A DNA stretch of 64,000 bases from SCUB01 sp041918675. Its GTDB lineage: Bacteria > Pseudomonadota > Alphaproteobacteria > Rhizobiales > Xanthobacteraceae. Under the pieces are notes generated by a model. That model ran no database searches, had not been told where the DNA came from, and saw only the letters and a program-made list of their open reading frames with translations. Where the stretch lies: contig JAYRVF010000004.1 of NCBI GenBank assembly GCA_041918675.1, forward strand, positions 1 to 64,000, read 5' to 3'. The first letter of the stretch is position 1. Each line of letters begins with the position of its first letter. The position numbers and the translations under genes are program-made. Positions 24,111 to 34,003 of the stretch are shown here, in pieces.

Positions 24111-25916
24111 TCATCGCATTTCGTCGGGTGCATGTACGCCAAGCACGGCAAGCCCCGACGCAATGACCGAAACGACTCCATGGACCAGAGCCAATCGCGC
24201 GCCCGTGATCAAAGCATCATTCGGGATAATGAAGCGTAAATGTGGCGAATCCCGCCCCTTGGTCCATAGCCCGTGAAACTCACTGGCAAGATCATACAGG
24301 TAAAAAGCGATTCGGTGCGGTTCATGGGCGAGCGCGGCCGCCTCGACGAGTCGCGGAAACAGCGCCAATTGCTTCAGCAAGCCGAGCTCGGCCGGATCGG
24401 CAAGCAGTTCCAGCGCCGCCCGCCGCAGCAGCGACGCGCGCGCCGGCGCCTCCGTCGGCAGATCGGGAATCACCTCCCGCGCGTTGCGAAATACCGACTG
24501 GCCCCGGGCGTGGCCGTATTGCACGTAGAACACCGGATTGTCGCGCGACTGCTCGATGACCTTGGCGAGGTCGAAGTCGAGGGTCGCGTCGTTCTTGCGG
24601 AAGAGCATCATGAAGCGCACCGCGTCGCGGCCGACCTCGTCGACGACCTCGCGCAGCGTCACGAACTCGCCGGCCCGCTTCGACATCTTGACCGGCTCGC
24701 CCGCGCGCAGGAGGCGCACGAGCTGGACGATCTTGACGTCGAGCGCGGCCTTGCCGCCGGTCACCGCCGTCACCGCCGCGCGCATGCGCTTGATGTAACC
24801 GCCGTGATCGGCGCCCCAGACGTCGACGAGATTGGCGAAGCCTCGGTCGAATTTCGATTTGTGATAGGCGATGTCGGAGGCGAAATAGGTGTAGGAGCCG
24901 TCCGATTTCTTCAGCGGCCGGTCGACATCGTCGCCGAAAGCGGTGGCCCGAAACAGCGTCTGCTCGCGGTCCTCCCAATCCTCCACCGGCGCGCCCTTGG
25001 GCGGCGGCAGACGTCCCTCATAGACGTGGCCATGCGCGCGCAGCTCCGCGATCGTCGCGCCGACCCGGTCGGCTTCGCCCGCGATCAGCGAACGCTCCGA
25101 GAAAAAGACCTGGTGCGTGACGTTGAGCGCGGCGAGATCGTCGCGAATTTCGTCCATCATCATCGCGATCGCACGCGCGCGGACGATCGGCAGCCATTCG
25201 GCTTCCGGCAGGTCGCGCAGGGCGCGCCCTTGCTCGGCGGCGAGCGCCGCGCCGACCGGCTTGAGATAGTCGCCGGGATAAAGCCCCTCGGGAACGGCGC
25301 CGATATCCTCGCCGAGCGCCTCGCGGTAGCGCAGAAAGGCCGAGCGCGCGAGCACGTCGACCTGCGCGCCGGCGTCGTTGATGTAGTATTCGCGCGTCAC
25401 CTGGTGGCCGGCGAATTCCAACAGGTTCGCCAGCGCGTCGCCGAATACCGCGCCCCGGCAATGGCCGACATGCATCGGCCCGGTCGGATTGGCCGAGACA
25501 TATTCGACATTGACCTTCTCGCCCGCGCCGATCGCGCTTCGACCGAAATCCGCGCCGGCCGCGAGCACGGCGCGCAACGCGTCGTGCCAGGCCGCGACCT
25601 TCAACGTCAGATTGATGAAGCCGGGTCCGGCGACATCGACGCGCGCGATCAGATCGTCGCGGCGAAGCCTGTCGGCGAGGCGCTCGGCGAGATCGCGCGG
25701 CTTGGCCCGCGCGTCCTTGGCGAGCACCATCGCCGCGTTCGTCGCCATGTCGCCATGGGAGGGATCGCGCGGCGGCTCGACGACGACGCGCGACAGGTCG
25801 ATCCCCGCCGGCAGCGCGCCTTCGCCGATCAGCGCCTCGCACGCGTCCCGCACGCGGCCGAGTACATCGGCGAAGACGTGGCGCGACGGGGGGCTTGGGG
25901 TGCTTGCTTGCGTCAT
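24111..25916 (-). CDS. argS: Arginyl-tRNA synthetase
   Basis: The 601-residue class I synthetase charges tRNA-Arg. The HIGH motif appears as HVGH in SANPTGPMHVGHCRG, and the KMSKS loop as KMSKRAGEFVTL. The C-terminal anticodon-binding DALR domain ends the protein. Length fits the family. It is followed by the SPOR gene and preceded by dgt on the same strand. Confidence 0.97.
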   Translation of the reverse strand: MTQASTPSPPSRHVFADVLGRVRDACEALIGEGALPAGIDLSRVVVEPPRDPSHGDMATNAAMVLAKDARAKPRDLAERLADRLRRDDLIARVDVAGPGFINLTLKVAAWHDALRAVLAAGADFGRSAIGAGEKVNVEYVSANPTGPMHVGHCRGAVFGDALANLLEFAGHQVTREYYINDAGAQVDVLARSAFLRYREALGEDIGAVPEGLYPGDYLKPVGAALAAEQGRALRDLPEAEWLPIVRARAIAMMMDEIRDDLAALNVTHQVFFSERSLIAGEADRVGATIAELRAHGHVYEGRLPPPKGAPVEDWEDREQTLFRATAFGDDVDRPLKKSDGSYTYFASDIAYHKSKFDRGFANLVDVWGADHGGYIKRMRAAVTAVTGGKAALDVKIVQLVRLLRAGEPVKMSKRAGEFVTLREVVDEVGRDAVRFMMLFRKNDATLDFDLAKVIEQSRDNPVFYVQYGHARGQSVFRNAREVIPDLPTEAPARASLLRRAALELLADPAELGLLKQLALFPRLVEAAALAHEPHRIAFYLYDLASEFHGLWTKGRDSPHLRFIIPNDALITGARLALVHGVVSVIASGLAVLGVHAPDEMR

Positions 25917-25979
25917 CCGGAATCGCGGCTTCGAGGAATCGCGGTGCTGTGACCTCGACCCATGCGGGTCAGGGGCCGC

Positions 25980-27188
25980 CTAACGCAATTCCGGGGTCGA
26001 GTCAAAGAGGCGCGCGTGCTCGGTGAGCGCGAAGCGATCGGTCATGCCGCCGATGAAATCGCCGATCTGGCGCGCGCGGGTCGCCTCGCTCGTCGCGGCC
26101 TGGTCGACCCAGCCATCCGAGGGAATGTCGGCGGGATTGTCCTGGTAGTGGCGAAACAGGTCCCGCACCACGCCCTCGGCCTCCGTCATGATGCGCGTGA
26201 CCCGCTCGTGGCGGTACATCCGGCGCCAGAGAAACGCCTTGATCGCCTGTTCGCGGCTCGCCATCGCCGGGGAGAACGCCGCCAGCGCCGCGTCGTGGCC
26301 GCGCACCGCGGCGACATCGCGCGGGGCAAGGCGGGCCAGCCGCGCGCGCGTTTCGCCGACGACATCCTCGATCAGCGCCGAGATCAGGTCGCGGACGAAT
26401 TCGGCCCCATGCCGGTGGGGATCGAGGCCCGGGAACCGACGCCCGATCGCCTCGATCAGGTCGCCGACGAGCGGCAGGTCGCGCATGTCGCCCAGCGAGA
26501 ACAGGCCGGCGCGCAATCCGTCGTCGATGTCGTGGGCGTCGTAGGCGATGTCGTCGGCGATGGCGGCGACCTGGGCTTCGAGCCCGGGATAGGTCCACAC
26601 TTCGAGGTCCCATTCGGCGACGAATTCGGCGATGCCCCAGGGCGGATGTGGCGCGGGCGCGCCCGCCGCCGCCTTGCCGGGAGGCGCGATCAGCGGACCG
26701 TTGTGCTTGACGATGCCTTCCAGCGTCTCCCACGTCAGGTTGAGCCCGTCGAATTTCGGATAGCGGCGCTCCAGCCGCGTCACCACGCGCAACGTCTGCG
26801 CGTTATGGTCGAAGCCGCCATGCGGCGAAAGGCACGCGTCGAGCGCGCGCTCGCCGGCGTGCCCGAACGGCGGATGGCCGAGATCGTGGACGAGCGACAA
26901 GGTCTCGGTCAGGTCCTCGTCGAGCCCGAGCTGGCGGGCGATGGCGCGGGCGATCTGGGCGACTTCGAGGGAATGGGTCAGCCGCGTGCGGTAATGGTCG
27001 CCCTCGTGGAAGACGAAGACCTGGGTCTTGTGCTTGAGCCGGCGGAAGGCGGTGGAATGGATCACCCGGTCGCAATCGCGCCGGAAAGCCGAGCGCGTCC
27101 GGCTCGCCGGCTCGTCGAAGCGCCGGCCCCGGCTCGCCTCCGGATCGGAGGCATACGGCGCGCGCGGCTCTGCTCTTCCGACAACCAT
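25980..27188 (-). CDS. dgt: dGTP triphosphohydrolase-like HD protein
   Basis: A 402-residue HD-superfamily phosphohydrolase related to dGTPase, removing tripolyphosphate from deoxynucleotides. Metal-binding motifs are RLTHSLEVAQIAR and HDLGHPPFGHAGE (the HD pair), with the N-terminal SRTRSAFRRDCDRVIHSTAFRRL also conserved. ATG 27188 was chosen, giving the usual start before RAPYASDPEASRGR. It is divergent from erpA, a common arrangement in Alphaproteobacteria, and upstream of argS. Confidence 0.94.
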   Translation of the reverse strand: MVVGRAEPRAPYASDPEASRGRRFDEPASRTRSAFRRDCDRVIHSTAFRRLKHKTQVFVFHEGDHYRTRLTHSLEVAQIARAIARQLGLDEDLTETLSLVHDLGHPPFGHAGERALDACLSPHGGFDHNAQTLRVVTRLERRYPKFDGLNLTWETLEGIVKHNGPLIAPPGKAAAGAPAPHPPWGIAEFVAEWDLEVWTYPGLEAQVAAIADDIAYDAHDIDDGLRAGLFSLGDMRDLPLVGDLIEAIGRRFPGLDPHRHGAEFVRDLISALIEDVVGETRARLARLAPRDVAAVRGHDAALAAFSPAMASREQAIKAFLWRRMYRHERVTRIMTEAEGVVRDLFRHYQDNPADIPSDGWVDQAATSEATRARQIGDFIGGMTDRFALTEHARLFDSTPELR

Positions 27189-27306
27189 GACGATTTTCCA
27201 ATCCCGCCCGTTGATTCCCGCGCCTATCGGCACTTAATTAGCATGAGCGTCGCGAGCGGCCGCGGGGCCGACGATACGCGTTTTCCGGATCAAGAAGGGC
27301 TATAGC

Positions 27307-27636
27307 ATGACCGACAGCCTGACGCTGACCGAACGCGCCGCGCGGCGCATCGGCGAAATCCTCGCCGCGGAAGGCGCCGGCGCGATGCTCCGGGTGAGCG
27401 TCTCCGGCGGCGGCTGCTCCGGGTTCCAGTACAAATTCGACGTCGACCGCGCCCGCGCCGACGACGACATCGTCATCACCCGCGACAAGGCCGTCGTGCT
27501 GGTGGACCCTGTTTCGGTCAACTATCTGGCCGGCTCCGAGCTCGATTTCGTCGACGACCTCATCGGCTCGTCGTTCCGCCTCGCCAATCCCAAGGCGACG
27601 GCCTCCTGCGGCTGCGGCACGAGCTTTTCGATCTGA
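27307..27636 (+). CDS. erpA: Iron-sulfur cluster insertion protein, A-type carrier
   Basis: A 109-residue HesB/IscA-type scaffold with the three conserved cysteines Cys37 (GGGCSGF), Cys101 and Cys103 (SCGCGTSF). It delivers [Fe-S] clusters to apoproteins. ErpA is chosen over IscA because of the typical pairing with dgt outside the isc/suf operon, but the subfamily is not certain. It is convergent with the RND efflux genes. Confidence 0.88.
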   Translation: MTDSLTLTERAARRIGEILAAEGAGAMLRVSVSGGGCSGFQYKFDVDRARADDDIVITRDKAVVLVDPVSVNYLAGSELDFVDDLIGSSFRLANPKATASCGCGTSFSI

Positions 27637-27672
27637 CCGATCGGCGGATTTCGCGTCGCGACCGCCGCGTCC

Positions 27673-30600
27673 CTATTCGGCCGCGAGCCGCGGGCGGGCG
27701 GGCTCGCTCGGCACGTCCTCGAGCTGCGGTTCCAGGCGACGGCGCAGCCGCCGGTCGAACCGGTCGAGATAGAGATAGATCACCGGCGTGATGAACAGCG
27801 TCAGAAGCTGCGACAGAACCAGCCCGCCGACGACGGCGATGCCGAGCGGCTGACGCAGCTCCGCGCCGGCGCCGGTGCCGAGCGCGATCGGCAGCGCGCC
27901 GAAGATCGCCGCAAATGTCGTCATCATGATCGGGCGGAACCGCAACAGCGCCGCCTCGCGAATGGCGGTTTCGGCGTCGAGCCCGACGCGGCGGCGCTCG
28001 ATGGCGAAATCCACCATCATGATCGCGTTCTTCTTGACGATGCCGACGAGCATGACCACGCCGATCATGGCGATCACCGACATGTCCATGTTGAACAGCA
28101 TCAGCGTCAGGATCGCGCCGATGCCCGCCGACGGCAGGCCGGAGATGATCGTTATCGGGTGGACGAAGCTTTCGTAGAGAATGCCGAGAATGATGAACGC
28201 GGCGAACACCGCCGCCAGGATCAACACCCCCTGCCCGCGCAAGGAATCCTGGAACACCTGCGCGGTGCCGGAGAAGCCCGACGCGATCGTGACCGGAATG
28301 TTGGCCTCGCGCTCGACGCGGAGAATGTCGTTGACGGCCGCGCCCAGCGAATGGCCGGGCGCGAGGTTGAAAGAGATCGTCACCGCCGGCTGCTGGCCCT
28401 GGTGATTGATCTGCAACGGACCGACCGAGGGCACCAGCTTGGCGACGGTGTCGAGCGGGATCGCCTGCCCCGCCGCCGTCTTGAGGTAGATCTTCGACAG
28501 GTCCATCGGATCGATGCGGAAGTCCGGCAGCACTTCGATGATGATCTGGTAGTCGTTCGACGCGGTGTAGATGGTGCCGATCTGGCGCGAACCGTAAGCG
28601 TTGTAGAGCTGGTTGCGGATCTGGTCGGCGGTGACGCCGAAGATCGCCGCCTGTTCGCGGTCGATCTCGATCGTGAGCTCGGGATTGCGGATGTAGAGGT
28701 CGGTGGTGACGTCGAGAACGCCGGGCAGCGCCGCGATCTTGTCGCGCAGCAGCGGCGCCAGGCTGTAGAGCGAGTCGGTGTCGCCGCTTTGCAACGTGTA
28801 TTGATACTGGCTCTTGGACAGCCGCCCGCCGATATTCAGGTTCTGGATGACCTGGAAGAAGACCTGCAACCCGGGAATGACCGACGTCTTCTGCCGCAGG
28901 CGGCCGATCACCGCCTGCACCGGCTCGCGCTGGCCGAGCGGCTTGAGCGCGACGAAGGCCCGGCCGTAATTCGATGTCGGGTTCGGTCCGCCCGTGCCCA
29001 CGGTCGAGTTGAGATAGGCGACGGCGGGATCGGCCTTGAGGATTTCATTGAGCTGCTTCTGGCGCGCCACCATCGCGTCGAAGGAGGTGTCGGACGCCGC
29101 CTCGGTGATGGCGATGAGAAAGCCGGTGTCCTCCTGCGGGAAGAATCCCTTCGGCACGACGATGTAGAGCCAGATCGTGGCCCCCAGCGTGGCGATGGTG
29201 GTCACCAGCATCACCGCCTTGTAGGCGATCACCTTGTCCAGGCTCCATTGATAGGCGCGCAGCCACGAATTGAATATCGCCTCGAAGGCGCGCAGGACGA
29301 AATTCTGCCTGGCGCCATGCTCGGGACGCTTGAGCACGCGCGCGCACAGCATCGGCGTCAAGGTCAGAGAGACGAAGCCCGAGACGATGATCGCGACCGT
29401 GATGGTGACCGCGAATTCCCGGAACACGCGCCCGACCACGCCGCCCATCAGCAGCACCGGAATGAACACCGCGATCAGCGAGAAGGTGATCGAGACGATG
29501 GTGAAGCCGATCTCGCGCGAACCCTTCAGCGCGGCCTCGAACGGCCGCATGCCCTGCTCGATGTGGCGGACGATGTTTTCGAGCATGACGATGGCGTCGT
29601 CGACGACGAAGCCGACCGAGAGCGTCAGCGCCAGCAGCGTCATGTTGTTGATGGAAAAATCGAGGGCGTACATCGCCGCCCCCGTTCCCACCAGCGAGAT
29701 CGGCACCGCCAGCGCCGGGATGATCGTCGCCGAGGCCGAACGCAGGAACAGGAAGATCACCATGATGACGAGGCCGACGGCGATCAACAGCGTCTCCTCG
29801 ACGTCGGCGACCGCCTTGCGGATCGCGATCGAGCGGTCCATCGTCACGTTGAGGTTGATCGAGGGCGGTATCTGCGCGCGCAATGACGGCAGCTTTTCGA
29901 GCACCCCGTCGACGACCGCGACGGTGTTGGCGTCGGGCTGCTTGAGGATGGCGAGCACCACCGAGCGCACGCCGTTGAACCAGGTCGCGCTGCGGTCGTT
30001 CTCGACGCTGTCGTAGATGCGCGCCACGTCCTCCAGCTTGACCGGCGCCCCGTTGCGCCAGGCCACGACGATGTCGCGATAGGCCGACGCCTCCATCATC
30101 TGTCCGGACGCCTTGAGCGAGAAGTCCTGCCGCTCCGAATTGAGCACGCCGACCGGCGTCGTCGAATTGGCGCGCGCGACCGCCGTGCGGATGTCGTCGA
30201 GCGAAAGGCCGCGCGCGGCGGCGGCTTCCGGATCGGCCTTCACGCGCACCGCGAATTTCTGCGCGCCGAAGATCATCACCTGCGCGACGCCCGGAATCTG
30301 CGACAGCGATTGCCCGATCGTGGTGTCGCCGAATTCATTGACGGTCGAGAGCGGCAACGTGTCCGAGCTCATCGAGATGAACAGCACGGGGAAGTCCGAG
30401 GGATTCACCTTGCGGAAACTCGGCGGCGTCGTCATCTCGGTCGGCAGGCGACGCTGGGCGATGGTCAGCGCCGTTTGCACGTCGAGCGCGGCCGCGTCGA
30501 TATTGCGGTTGAGGTCGAACTGGATGGTGATGACGCTGGTACCCTGCGACGACATCGACGACATCGAGGAGATGCCGGAGATGGTCGAGAGCTGGCGCTC

Positions 30601-30801
30601 GATCGGACCGGCGACCGAGGCGGCCATGGTCTCGGCGCTGGCGCCCGACAGCGTCGCGGTCACCGCGATGGTCGGGAAATCGACCTTCGGCAGCGCCGAC
30701 ACCGGCAACAGCCTGAATCCGAAAATGCCGAAGGCGATGATCGACGCCGTGATCAGCGTGGTCATCACCGGGCGGCGGATGCAGGCCTCGGAGAGGTTCA
30801 T
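27673..30801 (-). CDS. RND efflux pump inner-membrane permease, HAE1/MdtB-C type
   Basis: The 1042-residue permease of the AcrB/MdtBC class has twelve predicted helices in two halves, each followed by a large periplasmic loop. TM4 carries LSVGFVVDDAIVMLEN, the paired aspartates for proton coupling. It begins MNLSEACIRRPVMTTLI, typical for MdtB/MuxB-like transporters. It works with the adaptor gene four bases upstream; no outer-membrane channel gene adjoins. Likely expels drugs or other small molecules; substrates cannot be predicted. Confidence 0.93.
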   Translation of the reverse strand: MNLSEACIRRPVMTTLITASIIAFGIFGFRLLPVSALPKVDFPTIAVTATLSGASAETMAASVAGPIERQLSTISGISSMSSMSSQGTSVITIQFDLNRNIDAAALDVQTALTIAQRRLPTEMTTPPSFRKVNPSDFPVLFISMSSDTLPLSTVNEFGDTTIGQSLSQIPGVAQVMIFGAQKFAVRVKADPEAAAARGLSLDDIRTAVARANSTTPVGVLNSERQDFSLKASGQMMEASAYRDIVVAWRNGAPVKLEDVARIYDSVENDRSATWFNGVRSVVLAILKQPDANTVAVVDGVLEKLPSLRAQIPPSINLNVTMDRSIAIRKAVADVEETLLIAVGLVIMVIFLFLRSASATIIPALAVPISLVGTGAAMYALDFSINNMTLLALTLSVGFVVDDAIVMLENIVRHIEQGMRPFEAALKGSREIGFTIVSITFSLIAVFIPVLLMGGVVGRVFREFAVTITVAIIVSGFVSLTLTPMLCARVLKRPEHGARQNFVLRAFEAIFNSWLRAYQWSLDKVIAYKAVMLVTTIATLGATIWLYIVVPKGFFPQEDTGFLIAITEAASDTSFDAMVARQKQLNEILKADPAVAYLNSTVGTGGPNPTSNYGRAFVALKPLGQREPVQAVIGRLRQKTSVIPGLQVFFQVIQNLNIGGRLSKSQYQYTLQSGDTDSLYSLAPLLRDKIAALPGVLDVTTDLYIRNPELTIEIDREQAAIFGVTADQIRNQLYNAYGSRQIGTIYTASNDYQIIIEVLPDFRIDPMDLSKIYLKTAAGQAIPLDTVAKLVPSVGPLQINHQGQQPAVTISFNLAPGHSLGAAVNDILRVEREANIPVTIASGFSGTAQVFQDSLRGQGVLILAAVFAAFIILGILYESFVHPITIISGLPSAGIGAILTLMLFNMDMSVIAMIGVVMLVGIVKKNAIMMVDFAIERRRVGLDAETAIREAALLRFRPIMMTTFAAIFGALPIALGTGAGAELRQPLGIAVVGGLVLSQLLTLFITPVIYLYLDRFDRRLRRRLEPQLEDVPSEPARPRLAAE

Positions 30802-30805
30802 CGGA

Positions 30806-32029
30806 TCAGGCCCCGGTCTTGCGCGTCCGCGGCTGGACCCGCGTGCCGTTGGTCAGCGCCATCTGTCCATCGGTCACGACGGTGTCGCCGTGCGCAAGGC
30901 CCTCGGCGATGATCGACACGCCGCGATGGGTGCGCGCGACCTTGACCGGCTGCACGCGCGCGGCGCCGTCGACGACCACGAAGACGAACTCGCCCGCCTG
31001 GCTGCGCTGCACCGCGACCGTCGGCACCGCGACGACCTCCTCGCTGCGCAACGTCAGCGTGGTGTTGACGATCGTTCCCGGCCACAGCGTTTCGGCCGTG
31101 TTCTCCATCAGCGCGCGCACGGAAATCATGCCCGTCGCGGCGTCGACCGTATTCTCGATCATCGCGATCTTGCCGCGTTCGGCGCGCCCGCCGGGCGGCG
31201 TGGCCGCGACCCGCGCGAGGCCGGCTGCGGTTGCTTCGCGCAACTCGCCGAGCAGGCGCTGCGGCACCGAGAAGGTCACGTAGATCGGGCTGGTCTGGTT
31301 GATCGTCGCGAGCGCCGCGGTATCGGCCGGCCGGACGAGGTTGCCGACCTTGACCAGCGCGGCGCTGACGCGCCCGCCGATCGGGGCCCGGATTTCGGTG
31401 AAGCTCTTCTGCACCTTGAGATTGTCGATGACCGCCTGATCGGCCCTTGTCGCCGCGCGCAGCATATCGACCTGCGTGCGCGCGTTGTCGACGTTGAGCT
31501 GGGTGGTGGCGCCCTTGGTCACGAGATCGGAGAACCGGCGCAAATCGCGCTCGGCGCCCTCGAGCTGGGCGCTGTCCTTGGCGAGCGTGCCCTCGGCCTG
31601 GGCGATCTGCGCCTCGAGCTGGCGCGAATCCAGCGTGAACAGCATGTCGTCGCGGTTGACCCGCGCCCCGTCCTCGAAATGAACGGTGACGACGGTCGTC
31701 TCCAGCCGCGATTTCAGCGCGACCGACGCGATCGGCGTCACGGTGCCGATGGAATCGATCTCGACGGGAACGTCCTTCTTTTCCGCGGTCGCCACCTCGA
31801 CGGAGACGACGCGCGGGCCCTGCGGGCCCTTGGTGGCGGCGCCGCCGAAGGGCCAGTAGGAGCGCCCGCCGATCACGGCCGCGAAGCCGGCGATCAACAC
31901 GAGCGCCGCCCAGATCACGCGGCGGCCGCGCCGGCTTGGCGCGGCGGCCGTCGCGTCGGCGCGCGAAGATTCGGGGTGCGCCTCGTTTGCCGGCGCACCG
32001 TGCGGAACATCATCGGGTCTGTTGAGCAT
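30806..32029 (-). CDS. RND efflux periplasmic adaptor (membrane fusion protein)
   Basis: A 407-residue adaptor with an N-terminal membrane anchor (about 38-58), biotinyl-lipoyl-like halves around a coiled-coil hairpin (about 105-190), and the beta-barrel/MP-proximal region ending NGTRVQPRTRK. It connects the permease to an outer-membrane channel. ATG 32029 is used rather than the preceding TTG; GAAGG lies just upstream. The permease starts four bases after its stop, so the two are co-translated. Confidence 0.92.
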   Translation of the reverse strand: MLNRPDDVPHGAPANEAHPESSRADATAAAPSRRGRRVIWAALVLIAGFAAVIGGRSYWPFGGAATKGPQGPRVVSVEVATAEKKDVPVEIDSIGTVTPIASVALKSRLETTVVTVHFEDGARVNRDDMLFTLDSRQLEAQIAQAEGTLAKDSAQLEGAERDLRRFSDLVTKGATTQLNVDNARTQVDMLRAATRADQAVIDNLKVQKSFTEIRAPIGGRVSAALVKVGNLVRPADTAALATINQTSPIYVTFSVPQRLLGELREATAAGLARVAATPPGGRAERGKIAMIENTVDAATGMISVRALMENTAETLWPGTIVNTTLTLRSEEVVAVPTVAVQRSQAGEFVFVVVDGAARVQPVKVARTHRGVSIIAEGLAHGDTVVTDGQMALTNGTRVQPRTRKTGA

Positions 32030-32344
32030 CAATGCCTTCGTCGATTCACGGAAATGCCCCGCGAGCCCGCGCGACCGGCACCCCCCAACCCCTCACCAGC
32101 ACAAGAAAAATACCGGTGCACAGCTCGGCCTTCCTACGCCCGAATGCCGCGAAAGGCTATTGTTTCGCGTGGCCCCGCGCAACCTTGGCGCTTGGTTTGG
32201 TGAATTAACATTGGGTAAGGTTGCGGCCCGACCACGCTCGCTCCCGCGCGCGGTGCCGAGGTGTGGCAAGGCCGATGCGAGGCCTGGCCATCGGACGGTC
32301 CGCGCGCCGCGTTCGATTTGGACCGGCGTTGAATTGGAGCGGCG
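32030..32344. other. Divergent promoter region, no gene seen
   Basis: The 315-base gap separates the efflux operon (leftward) from xthA (rightward). No credible open reading frame was found. An AT-richer patch GGTGAATTAACATTGGGTAA (32199-32218) is the only unusual segment and partly resembles a TTAA-type box but lacks the second half. Promoters for both directions presumably lie here. Confidence 0.4.
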
Positions 32345-33136
32345 ATGAAGATCGCGACCTGGAACGTCAATTCGATCCGCCAGCGGCTCGATTCGCTGGT
32401 CGCCTGGCTGCGCGAAAGCAAGCCCGACATCGTCTGCCTGCAGGAAACCAAATGCGTGGACGAGGCCTTCCCGCGCGGCCCTCTGGAAGATCTCGGCTAC
32501 AACGTCGCCTGTCACGGGCAGAAGACCTTCAACGGCGTCGCGCTCCTGTCGCGCCTGCCATTCGACGAAACCGCATCGGGGCTCGCGGGCGACGACGGGG
32601 ACACGCACGCGCGCTTCCTCAACGCGGTCGTCTCGATCAAGGGCGGCGCGCTGCGGGTCGCCTGCCTCTATCTACCCAACGGCAATCCGCCCGATTCCGA
32701 GAAATATACCTACAAACTCAACTGGATGGATCGACTTGCGCAATTTACACGTGAGCGTCTCGCCGCCGGGGAGGCTCTCATTCTGGCCGGCGACTTCAAC
32801 GTCATTCCCGAGCCGATCGACGCGCGCGACCCGGCCGCCTGGGCGGGCGACGCGCTGTTCCTGCCCACCACGCGCGCGCGCTTCCGCGCGCTGATGCATC
32901 TCGGACTGACGGACGCGCTCCGCGCGGTCACGTCCGAACCCGGCCAGTACACCTTCTGGGACTATCAGGCCGGGGCATGGCCGAAGAACAACGGCATCCG
33001 CATCGACCACCTGCTGCTGTCGCCGCAAGCCGCCGACCGGCTCAAAGGCGCCGGCATCGACCGCCACGTGCGCGGCTGGGAGAAGCCCTCCGATCATGTG
33101 CCGGTGTGGGCGGAATTCGATTTCAACCCGCCATGA
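32345..33136 (+). CDS. xthA: Exodeoxyribonuclease III
   Basis: A 263-residue AP endonuclease/3'-exonuclease for base-excision repair. The catalytic blocks are visible: MKIATWNVNSIRQRL at the start, LQETK (metal-binding Glu), GDFNV, and SDHVPVWAEF at the end. ATG 32345 is preceded by GGAG. It stands alone, convergent with exoR. Confidence 0.96.
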   Translation: MKIATWNVNSIRQRLDSLVAWLRESKPDIVCLQETKCVDEAFPRGPLEDLGYNVACHGQKTFNGVALLSRLPFDETASGLAGDDGDTHARFLNAVVSIKGGALRVACLYLPNGNPPDSEKYTYKLNWMDRLAQFTRERLAAGEALILAGDFNVIPEPIDARDPAAWAGDALFLPTTRARFRALMHLGLTDALRAVTSEPGQYTFWDYQAGAWPKNNGIRIDHLLLSPQAADRLKGAGIDRHVRGWEKPSDHVPVWAEFDFNPP

Positions 33137-33193
33137 GCGCGGCGGCCGGCCGCGCGGCGAGGCCCGCCCATGACCGGCGGCGAACGCCCGCGC

Positions 33194-34003
33194 TCAGTCC
33201 TTCCGGTTTTTCAGGTACTGCTCGAGGAACTGCAGCGCCATCGCGCGATCGTCGTCGCTCGCCTTCTTGATGGCCGCGGCATAGACGTCCTTGATCCAGG
33301 CTTCGTCGGAACCGGCCGCGTCGCGGGCGAGCGTCAGCCACATCAGTCCGCGCGCCGCCTGCTTGGGCACCTGGTCGCCGTTGAACAGCATCCGCCCGAG
33401 CAACGCCTGCGCCTGGTGCTGACCCTTGGCGGCGGCGAGCGCGAGCCAGCGCGCCGCGTATTTCGGATCGCGCGCCACGCCCGTCCCGTTGAGGTAGAGC
33501 CGGGCGAGATTGTATTGCGCCGTCGGGTCGCCGAAATAGGACGCCGCATAGGCGAACATCTGCCGCGCCCGCTCGGGATCGGCCTTGACGCCCGAATTGG
33601 GAATGCCGTCGAGATAATACTGCCCGAGCGAAACGAAGGCGTTGGCCACGATCGGGGCCTGCGGCGCGGACGGGCTGTCCTCGGCGTGCGAATTGGCGAT
33701 CTTGCTGAAATATTCGAACGCGCGGAGATTGTCCTTCGCCACGCCCTCGCCGACCGCGTACATCTTGCCGAGCTTCCACTGCGCGACCGGATGGCCGCCA
33801 TCGGCGGCGTATTGCAGCGACGTCAGCGAGGTGGCGGAAGGAACCGCGGTCTTGAGCGCGGCGGCCGAATTCGGCGCGGCCGCGACCACCGGGCGCGCCG
33901 GTTCCACCCCGCCCGACGGCGTTCCGTCGAACGCGTGAGCAGGCGAGGCCGTCCACGCGACGGCCACCACGGCGACGATCCCGAGCCGTTCAGATATCCG
34001 CAT
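33194..34003 (-). CDS. exoR: ExoR-like periplasmic Sel1-repeat regulator
   Basis: The 269-residue protein has a signal peptide (cleavage near AHA-FD, residue 24) and tandem Sel1-type helical repeats (for example GHPVAQWKLGKMYAVGEGVAKD, with spacing typical of the family). Length and layout match rhizobial ExoR (268 residues in Sinorhizobium), the periplasmic inhibitor of the ExoS/ChvI two-component system that controls exopolysaccharide and envelope genes. The identification rests on layout, not alignment. Its start overlaps the ilvD stop by 14 bases, so it may be translated from the ilvD mRNA. No exoS/chvI pair is in view. Confidence 0.72.
   Translation of the reverse strand: MRISERLGIVAVVAVAWTASPAHAFDGTPSGGVEPARPVVAAAPNSAAALKTAVPSATSLTSLQYAADGGHPVAQWKLGKMYAVGEGVAKDNLRAFEYFSKIANSHAEDSPSAPQAPIVANAFVSLGQYYLDGIPNSGVKADPERARQMFAYAASYFGDPTAQYNLARLYLNGTGVARDPKYAARWLALAAAKGQHQAQALLGRMLFNGDQVPKQAARGLMWLTLARDAAGSDEAWIKDVYAAAIKKASDDDRAMALQFLEQYLKNRKD

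Noticed and set aside
24273..25952. 559-codon plus-strand frame opposite argS
   Set aside because: Antisense artefact of argS; no domain, no start signal.
28159..29886. 575-codon plus-strand frame opposite the RND permease
   Set aside because: Aspartate/arginine-rich antisense shadow of a clear 1042-residue permease.
32199..32218. CtrA box upstream of xthA
   Set aside because: TTAACATTGGGTAAG has only one TTAA half; the second half does not match.
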